64,000 nucleotides of DNA, from the NCBI RefSeq assembly GCF_009193325.2, contig NZ_CP059856.1:4712001-4776000 (forward strand). Direction: 5' to 3'. Source of the DNA: Bacteroides zhangwenhongii. Lineage in GTDB: Bacteria; Bacteroidota; Bacteroidia; Bacteroidales; Bacteroidaceae. The first letter of the stretch is position 1. Every line of letters begins with the position of its first letter. Positions 22,396-32,072 of the stretch are shown here, piece by piece. The notes under the pieces are model-generated. The model was not told where the DNA came from and searched no databases. It saw only the letters and a list, made by a program, of their open reading frames with translations. The position numbers were made by a program, and so were the translations under genes.

Positions 22396-25300
22396 ATGAG
22401 TATGAAAGCACAAATCCTATTCCTTTTTTCCATATACTGTTTCCTGATAGGAAGCACTCCTGTTATGAAAGCACAGACCGGCAAATTCTATTCAACAGAC
22501 AAAGAACTTTCCAACAGTCTGATCAATGCCGTATATCAGGACCGGAAAGGATTTATCTGGATAGCTACCGAAAACGGACTTAATAAATTCGACGGGACAC
22601 GTTTCTCGATCTATCGACATAATGCTACGGATAGCACCAGTTTGAAGAACAACTATGTACGGACATTATTCGAAGACAGTCGCGGTAATTTCTGGATCGG
22701 ATGCATCAATGGCTTACAACGATATGACCGCGCCACAGACAACTTTCACGAATTATTCATCTCTCGGAAAGACGGACGAAAGAATCCTCATATCACTTCC
22801 ATTATTGAACGCCGGAACGGAGATCTTTGGATAGCAACTTCCGGACAAGGCGCCATATCCCTAAAAAAGAACAGCAATCCCGCCTCCTTCCATATCGAAA
22901 CCGAACTGACAGACCGGATAGGTAGTAACTACCTGAATGTCATTTTCGAAGATTCCCGGCAAAATTTATGGATTGCTACAGAAGAAAAAGGACTTTACCG
23001 TTATTCTCCGGAAAGTAAAGAGCTTAAAAGCTATAAAGCACCTTATCATATAGCAGGTGATGACGTTTCTGCCATTTGTGAGGATGCACACGGACAAATT
23101 TTCGTAGGAACCTTGACAAAAGGTCTTTTCAGACTATCATCCCGACAGGAAGGAAACTTCGAACCTGTCCTCTACCAAAACCGGATGAATTTGAATATCC
23201 GGACTCTCATCATTGATACCCGTGGAAAACTTATCATAGGAACAGACGGTGAAGGAGTAAAAGAATATCAGCCTCAACAAGATATTATTGTGGACAGTGA
23301 GATTAATGCGGGTCCCTTTGACTTCTCCAAATCCAAGGTTCACTCGTTAATCGAAGATAAAGATCACAATTTATGGCTGGGCATTTTTCAGAAAGGTTTG
23401 ATACTAGTGCCCGGCATTTCAAATAAGTTCGACTACTACGGCTACAAATCAATACACAACAACACCATTGGTTCCAGCTGTGTTATGGCTATTCATACAG
23501 ATGAACAAGCTACAATCTGGATAGGTACGGATAACGACGGATTATATGCCATAAACGATCAGGGAAAACAATTACGCCATTACACCCATCAGGCAGGTAA
23601 TCCCCAATCTGTCCCCGGCACTATCCTATGTCTCTATGAAGATTCCAATCAGGAACTTTGGCTAGGATCTTACTTCGATGGTCTGGCACGGATGAACAAA
23701 CAAACCGGAACATGTCAAGATGCCACCTCGCTTTTACAAGGAAATCTTAACGCAGGCAAGCCCAAAGTTTCCTGCATCATTGAAGACAAAAACAAGAATC
23801 TCTGGGTGGGTACTTATGGTTCGGGCTTATACAAAATCAATTTACCAACTCAACATGTCACCTATTACGAATCTACCCGCAACGAAAACGATGACTGGAG
23901 CATCAACCGTCTTCCGAACGATTGGATCAGCTACCTACTGGAAGATAAAGAGGGAATGATATGGATCGGCACTTATAAAGGTCTGGCCGTACTCAATCCT
24001 CAAACGGACAATTTTATCAATTATAAAAAGCAAAACAATCTCCTCCCCGGGTATGTCGTTTACAGTTTATTGGAAAGTAGTAATGGAGAGATCTGGGCTG
24101 GTACTTCCGAAGGATTGGTCTGCCTGAATAAAGACAGACTAACACCTGTACTTTTCACTACTGCCGATGGACTCCCCAGTGATATTATTTGCGGCCTGGC
24201 TGAAGACGAGAAAAAAAATATATGGATCAGTACCCATCAGGGAATCTCCAAACTGAATCTTCTGGAAAAGAAGTTTATCAACTATTATGCAGGCGACGGT
24301 CTGCAAGGAAATGAGTTTACACGCACTGCTGTATTTAAAGATAAACGCGGCAAGATATTTTTTGGAGGTACCAATGGAGTAACAGCTTTCTACCCCCAGG
24401 ATATCACCGAAATCAAAAAAGAAATGAATGTATTGATTACCGGCTTTCACGTTGCTAACCGCCCTGTGAAAAAAGGGGATAAATCCGGCAACAATGTCAT
24501 CACTGATACTGCTGTCATGGATACCGAGCAATTTACACTGGCATATAATGAAAATACATTCAGCATTGATTTTTCTGTTTTGGAATTCAGCAATCCCGAC
24601 CGGATTAGTTATCAATATAAGATAAAAGAATTAAGCGATGAATGGATCAGTACGCAACCGGGAACAAACCGGGTGACTTATAGCAGTCTGAAACCGGGGA
24701 AATACACTTTCTCCGTACAGGCACGCGACCATAATAATTTCTCTAATATCCGTACAGTTACTATTGCCATCACTCCACCCTGGTACCAGACCTGGTGGGC
24801 AAAAGTAATCTGGGGATGCCTCGGAGCATTACTAATCTATGCTCTTACCATGTATATTCTGTCACGTATCCGCCACCGGCAAGAAGTGATGCGACAAAAA
24901 CACATGGAACAGATTAACGAAGCCAAATTACAATTCTTCATTAATATCTCACATGAAATACGTACCCCGATGACTCTTATCATCAGCCCGTTAGAGAAAC
25001 TGTTAGCCGAACATTCCGAGAAACAACCGGTTTATCTCATGATTTACCGGAATGCCCAACGTATTCTACGTCTAATCAATCAACTGATGGACATACGAAA
25101 ACTGGACAAAGGACAAATGCATCTGAAATTCCGGGAAACAGACATCGTAGGATTTATCAATGACTTGATGCAAACATTCAATTATCAAGCGCAAAAAAAG
25201 AACATCACATTCACTTTCGAAAAAGAACTGGAAGGTGCTGATTCTCTGAAAGTATGGATTGATCTAAATAACTTTGACAAAGTATTGATGAATGTCCTTT

Positions 25301-26529
25301 CCAATGCTTTCAAATATACACATGAGGGAGGAAATATCGAAGTGTTATTGAAAACTGGTCACAACGATGCCTACCGGGGTGCTTTGAAAGATTATTTCGA
25401 GATAGATATCACCGATAACGGGATCGGTATTGACAAAAACAAAATAGAACAAATATTCGAGCGTTTCTATCAGATTGACAACGACATGACACAATCTAAT
25501 TTCGGTACAGGAATCGGACTGCATCTTTCACGGTCGTTAGTGGAACTGCACCACGGCATCATCAAAGCAGAAAACCGCGAAGACGGACAAGGAACCCGTT
25601 TCATCATCCGCCTACCGTTAGGTAGTAATCACTTGAAAGCAGAGGAACTGGAAAATCCTGAAGAAACCGGAAGCGAGCCAACCATCTCCCAACTTCCCAA
25701 AGATTCGATCTATGAAACGGAAGAAGAAAACAAAGCCAATGAGTACAGGAAACCCAAAGCAAAAACACGTTATCGCGTCTTAATCGTAGAAGATGATGAA
25801 GAAATACGCCGCTACATACGTAGCGAACTGGATAGTGATTTCCGTATCTATGAATGTACAAATGGACGGGAAGGACTGGAAACCATTTTGAAGGAGAAAC
25901 CCGATCTCGTCATCAGTGATGTTATGATGCCCGAAATGGATGGGATCACTCTCTGCCGGAAAATAAAACAGAATATCAATATCAATCATATACCGATTAT
26001 ATTATTAACCGCCAAATCGAAAGCCGAAGACCAAATCGAAGGGCTTGAAATTGGAGCAGATGCTTATATCGTAAAACCATTCAACACTGAATTATTACGA
26101 ACTACTATCAGTAACCTGATAGCCAATCGGGAAAGACTGCGCGGCAAACTGGTAGGTGAACAACAAGTAGAAGAAAAAATAACAAAGATAGAAATGAAGT
26201 CCAATGATGAGATCTTGATGAGTAAAGTAATGAAAACCATCAATGACCATCTTGCCGACCCTACCCTTAATGTAGAGATGCTGGCAGCCAACGTTGGAAT
26301 GAGCCGCGTACATATGCACCGCAAATTAAAGGAGTTGACTAATCAGTCAGCACGAGATTTCATTCGTTCTATCAGACTGAAACAAGCTGCCAATCTGCTA
26401 CGTGAGAAGAATCTAAGCGTTTCGGAAGTTGCATACGCTACAGGCTTCTCCAACCTCTCTCATTTTTCCAATACATTCAGAGACTTTTACGGAATTTCAC
26501 CGAGTGAATATAAAGAACAACAGATGTAA
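22396..26529 (+). CDS. HTCS: xylan-responsive hybrid two-component regulator
   Basis: 1377-residue single-chain sensor and activator in the inner membrane. Order: signal sequence (about 1-26); periplasmic sensor made of two beta-propellers of repeated W(I/V)(A/G)T...G(L/I) blades; Y_Y_Y domain (about 690-790, SYQYKIKELSDEWI, SLKPGKYTFSVQARD); membrane segment about 804-822; histidine kinase with His853 in NISHEIRTP and ATPase boxes (DNGIGID, GTGIGLHLSRS); receiver with Asp1175 in VISDVMMPEMDG; AraC-type helix-turn-helix (about 1275-1375). It is next to susC and likely senses a xylo-oligosaccharide and switches on the locus through the 21-bp repeat arrays. Its stop codon lies inside one repeat unit of the downstream GH43 promoter. 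Confidence 0.96.
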   Translation: MSMKAQILFLFSIYCFLIGSTPVMKAQTGKFYSTDKELSNSLINAVYQDRKGFIWIATENGLNKFDGTRFSIYRHNATDSTSLKNNYVRTLFEDSRGNFWIGCINGLQRYDRATDNFHELFISRKDGRKNPHITSIIERRNGDLWIATSGQGAISLKKNSNPASFHIETELTDRIGSNYLNVIFEDSRQNLWIATEEKGLYRYSPESKELKSYKAPYHIAGDDVSAICEDAHGQIFVGTLTKGLFRLSSRQEGNFEPVLYQNRMNLNIRTLIIDTRGKLIIGTDGEGVKEYQPQQDIIVDSEINAGPFDFSKSKVHSLIEDKDHNLWLGIFQKGLILVPGISNKFDYYGYKSIHNNTIGSSCVMAIHTDEQATIWIGTDNDGLYAINDQGKQLRHYTHQAGNPQSVPGTILCLYEDSNQELWLGSYFDGLARMNKQTGTCQDATSLLQGNLNAGKPKVSCIIEDKNKNLWVGTYGSGLYKINLPTQHVTYYESTRNENDDWSINRLPNDWISYLLEDKEGMIWIGTYKGLAVLNPQTDNFINYKKQNNLLPGYVVYSLLESSNGEIWAGTSEGLVCLNKDRLTPVLFTTADGLPSDIICGLAEDEKKNIWISTHQGISKLNLLEKKFINYYAGDGLQGNEFTRTAVFKDKRGKIFFGGTNGVTAFYPQDITEIKKEMNVLITGFHVANRPVKKGDKSGNNVITDTAVMDTEQFTLAYNENTFSIDFSVLEFSNPDRISYQYKIKELSDEWISTQPGTNRVTYSSLKPGKYTFSVQARDHNNFSNIRTVTIAITPPWYQTWWAKVIWGCLGALLIYALTMYILSRIRHRQEVMRQKHMEQINEAKLQFFINISHEIRTPMTLIISPLEKLLAEHSEKQPVYLMIYRNAQRILRLINQLMDIRKLDKGQMHLKFRETDIVGFINDLMQTFNYQAQKKNITFTFEKELEGADSLKVWIDLNNFDKVLMNVLSNAFKYTHEGGNIEVLLKTGHNDAYRGALKDYFEIDITDNGIGIDKNKIEQIFERFYQIDNDMTQSNFGTGIGLHLSRSLVELHHGIIKAENREDGQGTRFIIRLPLGSNHLKAEELENPEETGSEPTISQLPKDSIYETEEENKANEYRKPKAKTRYRVLIVEDDEEIRRYIRSELDSDFRIYECTNGREGLETILKEKPDLVISDVMMPEMDGITLCRKIKQNININHIPIILLTAKSKAEDQIEGLEIGADAYIVKPFNTELLRTTISNLIANRERLRGKLVGEQQVEEKITKIEMKSNDEILMSKVMKTINDHLADPTLNVEMLAANVGMSRVHMHRKLKELTNQSARDFIRSIRLKQAANLLREKNLSVSEVAYATGFSNLSHFSNTFRDFYGISPSEYKEQQM

Positions 26530-26551
26530 CAAACAGAATAAGACTTGTTAC
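26525..26551 (+). promoter_or_regulatory. 21-bp direct repeats (putative HTCS operator) before the lipoprotein GH43 gene
   Basis: TGTAACAAACA (26525-26535) and TGTTACAAACA (26546-26556) are spaced 21 bp. TGTAAC ends 52 bp before the -7 box at 26583, the same distance as at the esterase promoter and one less than at susC. Units further upstream would lie inside the HTCS coding sequence and are not recognisable. Confidence 0.6.
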
Positions 26552-26582
26552 AAACAAGAATCCGAATTAGAAAAGAAGCCGT

Positions 26583-26590
26583 TATCTTTG
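26583..26590 (+). promoter_or_regulatory. Promoter (-7 box) of the lipoprotein GH43 gene
   Basis: TATCTTTG, full match to TAnnTTTG, 46 bp before the ATG at 26637. No -33 box stands out. Confidence 0.55.
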
Positions 26591-26636
26591 CCATGTATCA
26601 CAAATGTTCCATTTCATTCATTAATAAAGTAGAGCC

Positions 26637-28349
26637 ATGACGACACAAAAGATCTTCTTTTCTCTAATTATTATCCTGTTTACCATAGCTACCGGATTAA
26701 ATATAACCGGATGCCAATCCATTCCCCAAACAAATGAAGCCATTTTCGACTTCTTCGAATATCAGGGAGAAGATGTTATTTTCGAAACACCGATTGATTC
26801 GATCTATGAATACCGGAATCCGATTATCTGTGGTTTTTACCCGGATCCCAGTATCTGCCGGAAAGGAGAAGACTATTACATGATACATTCCTCTTTCTCT
26901 TACTATCCGGGAATCCCAATCCTACATAGCCGTGACCTCGTACATTGGGAACAAATAGGACACGTACTCGACCGTCCCTCACAATTAAAACTCGACAACA
27001 TCCGCCTAAGCGGAGGTATTTATGCACCAGCCATCAGCTATAATCCTGCTAATGACACTTTTTATGTGGTTACCACCTGCGTAGATGGCATCGGCAATTT
27101 TGTTGTAAAAACGAAAGACCCGCAACAAGGTTGGAGCGCCCCGATCCTTCTTCCTGAAGTTGGCGGAATCGATCCTTCCCTCTTCTTCGACGAAGATGGA
27201 AAAGCATATCTCGTTCATAATGACGCACCAGTAGGAATACCGGAATATGACGGGCATCGTGCCATCTGGATTCACAACTATGATCCGGGCACCGACCAGA
27301 CATTCGGGAAAAAACAAGTCATCGTAGATGGAGGCGTAGACAAAAGCAAACATCCTATCTGGATAGAAGGACCCCATCTCTATAAAATCAAAGGAAAATA
27401 TTATCTGATGGCTGCTGAAGGTGGCACATCCGTCAATCATTCAGAGGTTATTTTCACCTCCGACCATGTGAAAGGTCCCTACCGACCCGTATCCGACAAT
27501 CCGATCTTAACGCAACGCGATCTCCCCGAAGACCGTGCCAATCCAATCACCTGCACAGGACATGCCGATCTTATTGAAACACCGGACGGACAATGGTTTG
27601 CCATATTCCTGGCTTGCCGCCCTTATGAAGGTGACTTATACCATACCGGACGTGAAACATTCCTGCTTCCGGTTACATGGAAAAAGGGAACACCTGTCAT
27701 TATGGAAAAAGGGAAAGCAATTCCTACTGTTGTACGTCCCGAAAATTGGAAAGCTGATGTTGCCGGAATTACGCCACAAACATTTACAGGTAACTTTAGA
27801 TGGAGAGATGACTTCAATACCGATGAGAAATTAGCTTTGGAATGGCTGTTCATCCGGACACCGCGAGAGAACTGGTGGAGTATTCACGAAGGCAAACTTC
27901 ATCTGACTCCTGCCGCTTTTGATATTTATACTGTGGGCGCTCCCGCCTTTATTGGTCATCGTCAGCAACATACCAATTTCACTGTTACTACGGAAATGAG
28001 TTTCACTCCGCTCAATGAACAAACATTTGCCGGACTTGTCTGCTATCAGAATGAAAAATTCAATCTCATTTTTGGCAAAACAATCCGGGAAGGAAAACAA
28101 GTGATTACTGTAGTCCGTACTGACAATGGCAAACAGACAACTGAAGGTACATTTACACTAGAGGATAAACGAACCGACCTCCCTCTTTACCTTCGCATCA
28201 CTGGACGCGGTGGAAAATACAGCTTCGCCCTATCCTTCGACAAGAAGAAATGGCAAGAAGTAGTCAACGATTTAGATGCCACCATCTTAAGCACCCATAA
28301 AGCAGGTGGGTTTACAGGAACTATTATCGGTATGTATACCGGAAAATGA
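26637..28349 (+). CDS. GH43 beta-xylosidase/arabinofuranosidase with C-terminal beta-sandwich, lipoprotein
   Basis: 570 residues. Lipobox NITGC with Cys26, so anchored to a membrane; the residues after Cys (QSIP) are not acidic, which argues for the periplasmic face. GH43 propeller with base Asp70 (GFYPDPSI), Asp179 (GGIDPSLFFDEDG) and acid Glu244 (IWIEGPHLYK), followed from about residue 385 by a GH43_C2-type concanavalin-like domain (RWRDDFNTDEKLALEW ... GGFTGTIIGMYTGK). This two-domain form includes beta-xylosidases and arabinofuranosidases. It is downstream of the HTCS with its own promoter and a copy of the shared repeat, so it probably belongs to the xylan regulon. Confidence 0.93.
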   Translation: MTTQKIFFSLIIILFTIATGLNITGCQSIPQTNEAIFDFFEYQGEDVIFETPIDSIYEYRNPIICGFYPDPSICRKGEDYYMIHSSFSYYPGIPILHSRDLVHWEQIGHVLDRPSQLKLDNIRLSGGIYAPAISYNPANDTFYVVTTCVDGIGNFVVKTKDPQQGWSAPILLPEVGGIDPSLFFDEDGKAYLVHNDAPVGIPEYDGHRAIWIHNYDPGTDQTFGKKQVIVDGGVDKSKHPIWIEGPHLYKIKGKYYLMAAEGGTSVNHSEVIFTSDHVKGPYRPVSDNPILTQRDLPEDRANPITCTGHADLIETPDGQWFAIFLACRPYEGDLYHTGRETFLLPVTWKKGTPVIMEKGKAIPTVVRPENWKADVAGITPQTFTGNFRWRDDFNTDEKLALEWLFIRTPRENWWSIHEGKLHLTPAAFDIYTVGAPAFIGHRQQHTNFTVTTEMSFTPLNEQTFAGLVCYQNEKFNLIFGKTIREGKQVITVVRTDNGKQTTEGTFTLEDKRTDLPLYLRITGRGGKYSFALSFDKKKWQEVVNDLDATILSTHKAGGFTGTIIGMYTGK

Positions 28350-28370
28350 TTCTTAATCTTCAAACAAAAG

Positions 28371-30371
28371 CTACTTGTACATAATCAATGCAGACTGTCC
28401 GGGAATAATTACTTCCGGTCCGGTCTGCGTACCTAATCCACGCACATCTATCACGCCATCTTTGCATACCACTGTATATTTACCAACAGGCACTTCCAAA
28501 CGCGCAGGAGTCATACGGGAATTAAAAGCCACGATAATATCTTCCCAACTATCCCCGTTCGCATGATCCTTCAGGCGGAATGCAATCAGGTTTTGTCCTT
28601 CCACCGGAAGAAACTCCAGATGCTTCCGAACCTTTTCCGCATCTCCCATACGGAAAGCGGGATGGGACTTACGCAGATCTATGAGCCGCTTATAATACAT
28701 GAAAACATCTCCGTTCGTCGTTTTACGTCGCCAATCGATAGCATTGACTGCATCCGGACTCTTATAACTATTGTCCACTCCTTGTTTATCGCGCATCACT
28801 TCTTCTCCTGCATAGATAAAAGGAATACCTTGCGAAGTGAAGACTACCGTCTGCGCAAGCTTATCAAGTCGAACCAGTTGCTCGGGAGTAGCTCCCGGCA
28901 TACTTGCTTTCAAGCGATCAACGAGGCACAAACCGTCATGGCAGGAAACGTAGCTAATCATTTGGGTAGGCTGTCCGGCCCAGGCTTGCCGACTGTAATT
29001 CACCGAATCATAGCGTACTTGCGGATGTTCGATAGCTCCCACAATACCAAACTTAACACTGTTCTCCCCTCCCGGCACTCCGGCAAGAAAAGCTCCCTTA
29101 CCTTTCTCCCAAACAGAACCGCAAAGTCCGTCACGAAACTCGTCCGAGAAGACTGCAATTCCGGGCATATACGCCACATTCTTTTTCATAGCCAAAGAAT
29201 CAGCAGGATATTGAGGCGTTTCAGCAGCCCATCCTTCTCCGTAAACACAAACAGTAGAGTCCACTTCATCCACTGCCTTCCGAATCTCGTTCATCGTTTC
29301 AATATCATGCACTCCCATCAAATCGAAGCGAAAACCATCGATATGATATTCCTTCATCCAGTAAAGCACGGATTCTATCATAAACTTACGCATCATAGGA
29401 CGTTCACTAGCCGTTTCATTTCCACAACCCGAACCGTTCGCCAATGTCCCGTCTTCTTTCTGACGATAAAAATAACCGGGTACTGTACGTTCAAAATTAC
29501 TCTCCGCCGTATTAAACGTATGATTGTAAACCACATCCAGAATCACCCGGATGTCGGCTTTATGCAACGCCTGTACCATTTGCTTGAATTCTTTCACGCG
29601 AGTGGCGGGTTGATAAGGATCTGTTGAATATGAGCCGTCCGGAACATTGTAGTTCAACGGGTCATATCCCCAATTGTACTGATTTTCATCCAATTTCGTT
29701 TCATCTACGGAAGCATAATCATAGGAAGGAAGAAGATGCACGTGCGTCACACCCAACTCTATCAGATGGTCGATTCCCGTCAGCAATTTGTCCGAATTCA
29801 TCGTTCCATGCTCGGTTAAAGCAAGGAACTTTCCTTTATTCTTTATTCCGGAAGTAGAATCGACCGAAAAATCACGATGATGCATTTCGTAGATAATCAT
29901 ATCGGCAGGAGATTTCAGCGGAGGACGTTGATCATTCTCCCATCCTTCCGGGTTCGTTGCTTTCCAATCGATAATAGCGGCACGTTTTCCGTTCACCCCA
30001 ACGGCGTGAGCATTAATTCCCGGAGTATCCCCTTGCCATTTATCATTGATTTTCACATTGAAAGTATAGAACTTATTGAGCAAATTCTTGTTAACCACAG
30101 TTGCCCAAGTTCCATCCTCTCCAAGTTCCATCTTCACAGTTTCATAGGCATGGCCTCCTTCACCTTCATCATAAAGCATCAGGCGCACCTCTTCTGCTGT
30201 CGGTGACCAAAGGGTGAATTTCGTAGCTTCCGGAGTATATTCCATTTCCGTAAGGCTTCCCGTACGGACGGGATACAACTCGAAGGAAGCATATTCCTTT
30301 TTCGCAGAAGAACAACTCATCACTGTTGCCACTGTAGTCACTCCTATTATTGAATTAATTCCTATCTTCAT
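28371..30371 (-). CDS. pulA: Type I pullulanase, GH13 lipoprotein
   Basis: 666-residue debranching enzyme that cuts alpha-1,6 bonds in pullulan, glycogen or amylopectin fragments. Lipobox VMSC with Cys20. CBM48-like N-terminal domain (about 45-135, KFTLWSPTAEEVRLMLY), then GH13 barrel with the pullulanase signature YNWGYDP (232-238), region I DVVYNHTF, nucleophile Asp350 (GFRFD), acid Glu379 (YGEGW) and Asp479 (SCHD). Its job is starch or glycogen, not xylan. It follows ruvC by 50 bp on the same strand and may share its transcript; convergent with the GH43 gene, 21 bp apart. Confidence 0.96.
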   Translation of the reverse strand: MKIGINSIIGVTTVATVMSCSSAKKEYASFELYPVRTGSLTEMEYTPEATKFTLWSPTAEEVRLMLYDEGEGGHAYETVKMELGEDGTWATVVNKNLLNKFYTFNVKINDKWQGDTPGINAHAVGVNGKRAAIIDWKATNPEGWENDQRPPLKSPADMIIYEMHHRDFSVDSTSGIKNKGKFLALTEHGTMNSDKLLTGIDHLIELGVTHVHLLPSYDYASVDETKLDENQYNWGYDPLNYNVPDGSYSTDPYQPATRVKEFKQMVQALHKADIRVILDVVYNHTFNTAESNFERTVPGYFYRQKEDGTLANGSGCGNETASERPMMRKFMIESVLYWMKEYHIDGFRFDLMGVHDIETMNEIRKAVDEVDSTVCVYGEGWAAETPQYPADSLAMKKNVAYMPGIAVFSDEFRDGLCGSVWEKGKGAFLAGVPGGENSVKFGIVGAIEHPQVRYDSVNYSRQAWAGQPTQMISYVSCHDGLCLVDRLKASMPGATPEQLVRLDKLAQTVVFTSQGIPFIYAGEEVMRDKQGVDNSYKSPDAVNAIDWRRKTTNGDVFMYYKRLIDLRKSHPAFRMGDAEKVRKHLEFLPVEGQNLIAFRLKDHANGDSWEDIIVAFNSRMTPARLEVPVGKYTVVCKDGVIDVRGLGTQTGPEVIIPGQSALIMYK

Positions 30372-30421
30372 CTCAAGCTCTCCTATGATACTATTTTTCG
30401 TAATCTGATTATTGTTAAAGT

Positions 30422-30988
30422 TTACTTCACTTTATCCGGATTCTTCGCTATAAAATCCTTCCAGCTACTATATCCCTTCTCTACGGCAGGCCGTCCCATT
30501 TGCAGGAAATGACAATAGGCGGCAGCCAGACCGTCGGTCGCATCCATAAAGGTGGGCATATCCGCTTTTGAGAAATGAAGCATTCTCTGCAACATATCCG
30601 CCACCTGCTCCTTCGATGCTTGTCCGTTTCCGGTAATAGCCATCTTTATCTTCAACGGGGCATATTCGGTGATCGGTATATCACGACTTAACGCTGCTGC
30701 CATCGCCACTCCTTGCGCACGTCCCAATTTCAACATAGACTGAACATTTTTGCCGAAGAAAGGAGCTTCAATAGCCAGTTCATCAGGCAAATAGCTTTCA
30801 ATAATACTCAGCACCCGCTCATGGATATGGCGCAGTTTCAAGTAATGATTGGCAAACTTACGCAAGTCGATAATCCCCATAGCAATCATTTCAGGTTTGG
30901 TTCCTTTTATTCTCAGCACTCCATATCCCATGATTGTCGTACCGGGGTCTATCCCCAGAATTATCTTCTCTTTTACCGGTTGAATCAC
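30422..30988 (-). CDS. ruvC: Holliday junction resolvase RuvC
   Basis: 188-residue endonuclease that resolves Holliday junctions with RuvAB. RNase H-like fold with acidic residues Asp14 (LGIDPGT), Glu in [11 protein letters not shown] and the C-terminal Asp pair in [12 protein letters not shown]. Length is slightly above E. coli RuvC owing to a short basic tail. Its start codon overlaps the DUF4286 stop by four bases (30985-30988). Confidence 0.96.
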   Translation of the reverse strand: MIQPVKEKIILGIDPGTTIMGYGVLRIKGTKPEMIAMGIIDLRKFANHYLKLRHIHERVLSIIESYLPDELAIEAPFFGKNVQSMLKLGRAQGVAMAAALSRDIPITEYAPLKIKMAITGNGQASKEQVADMLQRMLHFSKADMPTFMDATDGLAAAYCHFLQMGRPAVEKGYSSWKDFIAKNPDKVK

Positions 30989-31287
30989 TCTATCACCTCC
31001 ATCAATGTGGGAAATCCGATTACCTTATCCTTAAATATCTTAGTCAGTTCGTCATTCAATCGCACCCCTTGTTCCAAATGCCAGCGGTGCAACAATCCGC
31101 TACTCTCTACTTCCCACTGTAAAGAATAGGCGCTCCCATCTTCCCGATGGCTCAGTATACGACAAATACGTGGCGTTTTCAGCGCTCCGTGCTTCTGTAC
31201 TTCGGGAATATAAGATTCTTTTATCCAAATCAAAAAATTATCGTGAACATCATCGTCCACTTGAAAAGTGGTGTTATAAATCAACAT
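30985..31287 (-). CDS. DUF4286 family protein
   Basis: 100-residue small protein ([57 protein letters not shown]) matching the DUF4286 pattern of Bacteroidetes. Ferredoxin-like fold expected; function unknown. Overlaps ruvC by four bases (ATGA), so the two are translationally coupled. Confidence 0.85.
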   Translation of the reverse strand: MLIYNTTFQVDDDVHDNFLIWIKESYIPEVQKHGALKTPRICRILSHREDGSAYSLQWEVESSGLLHRWHLEQGVRLNDELTKIFKDKVIGFPTLMEVIE

Positions 31288-31346
31288 ATTTTTCCTTCTA
31301 ATAGATTATTTACCGCAAACATAGCAATTATTTCAGAATATTGCAT

Positions 31347-31354
31347 TATATTTG
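31347..31354 (+). promoter_or_regulatory. Promoter (-7 box) of tRNA-Ala
   Basis: TATATTTG fits TAnnTTTG and lies 49 bp before the tRNA. Confidence 0.5.
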
Positions 31355-31403
31355 CGGCAACAAAAGAGATTCGTTTACAAACGTTATCATATAAGAGAAA
31401 AAA

Positions 31404-31477
31404 GGGGCGTTAGCTCATCTGGCTAGAGCGTAACACTGGCAGTGTTAAGGTGATCGGTTCGAGTCCGATACGCTCCA
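31404..31477 (+). tRNA. tRNA-Ala (anticodon GGC)
   Basis: 74 bases fold as a full cloverleaf: acceptor GGGGCGT with ACGCTCC, D stem GCTC/GAGC, anticodon stem TAACA/TGTTA with loop CTGGCAG (anticodon GGC, 31438-31440), T stem ATCGG/CCGAT with TTCGAGT loop. The G3-U70 pair, the alanine identity element, is present. Discriminator A at 31477; CCA is not encoded. Confidence 0.97.
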
Positions 31478-31577
31478 CTTCTTAAAAGAGCAATTCATAA
31501 ACAGAGTTGCTCTTTTTTGATTTTCTACCATTAAATGATTATATTGCACGACTCGAAAATATAAGTCGTATAGTAAT

Positions 31578-31784
31578 ATGGAACGTAAACTCATCATTCG
31601 CAACTTTGGAGCGATCACTTCAGCAGAAATTATATTGAAAGATTTCAATATATTCATAGGTGAGCAAGGAGTCGGTAAACTGACAGTAACAACACATAGT
31701 CCATATCTATTATCAACCTTGAATAATATGATAGAGGCTGATAACGTATCTAAGTTACATCCGGAAAATGTACACGAGAAATGA
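31578..31784 (+). pseudogene. AAA ATPase with internal deletion (remnant)
   Basis: An ORF of 68 codons that joins the two ends of a much longer ATPase. The N-terminus MERKLIIRNFGAIT ... FIGEQGVGK is the start and Walker A loop of an AAA_15/OLD-like P-loop ATPase. The next residues, LTVTTHSPYLLSTLNNMIEA, are the H-loop (TTHSPYLL) near the C-terminus of such proteins. Walker B, the signature and the helical arm are missing, so several hundred codons were lost in frame. It could be translated as a mini-protein but cannot hydrolyse ATP in the usual way. Lies 100 bp after tRNA-Ala; the stop overlaps the next gene by ATGA, keeping the original coupling. Confidence 0.75.
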
Positions 31785-32050
31785 CAGATAAAATTCTGGT
31801 AATCAAAGAGAATAAATGCAAATGTATTTTCTTAAACCCTGACCAACATTTACTAACAAAAATAAAAGTCGACGGTTGCCAAATCACTGAAGGCATCAGG
31901 TGCGATTATTTAATACTTGATCATTGTCACAACGAGTATTGTTGAATTAAAGGGAAAACTTCCGTACAAAGAGCAAAAGCGGCATTCAAGAAAAAATATG
32001 GAGTAGAACTTATACCTAAAAATATACAAATAGAGATTGTAATCAAATAA
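31781..32050 (+). pseudogene. Nuclease-like small partner gene of the ATPase, frameshifted and deleted
   Basis: Starts ATG at 31781 inside the ATPase stop and is open for 54 codons (to a stop at 31943-31945): MTDKILVIKENKCKCIFLNP ... GIRCDYLILDHCHNEYC. Moving the frame by one near 31940 gives IVELKGK, which would continue the protein with an Asp...Glu-x-Lys pattern reminiscent of PD-(D/E)XK nucleases. The original frame then resumes with RAKAAFKKKYGVELIPKNIQ and ends at 32048-32050. The middle that should lie between ELKGK and the C-terminus is too short, so a deletion is likely as well. Reading: a decayed ATPase-plus-nuclease pair. The nuclease fold is an inference from a short motif. Confidence 0.65.
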
Positions 32051-32072
32051 AGGACCTTTATTCAAGGTCCTT
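32050..32072. terminator. Hairpin overlapping the 3' end of the 70-residue gene
   Basis: AAGGACCTT (32050-32058), five-base loop, AAGGTCCTT (32064-32072). On the minus strand a TTTATTTG tract follows. It covers the last codons of the small minus-strand gene and the end of the pseudogene, so it can act in both directions. Confidence 0.65.

Noticed and set aside
31445..31657. Minus-strand frame of 70 codons overlapping the 3' end of tRNA-Ala.
   Set aside because: Runs through the tRNA and the pseudogene with no start signal; not a plausible gene.
31578..32050. Idea that the two short ORFs after tRNA-Ala are an intact toxin-antitoxin pair.
   Set aside because: The first is clearly two distant ATPase motifs joined together, and the second needs a frame change to make sense, so decay is the simpler reading.
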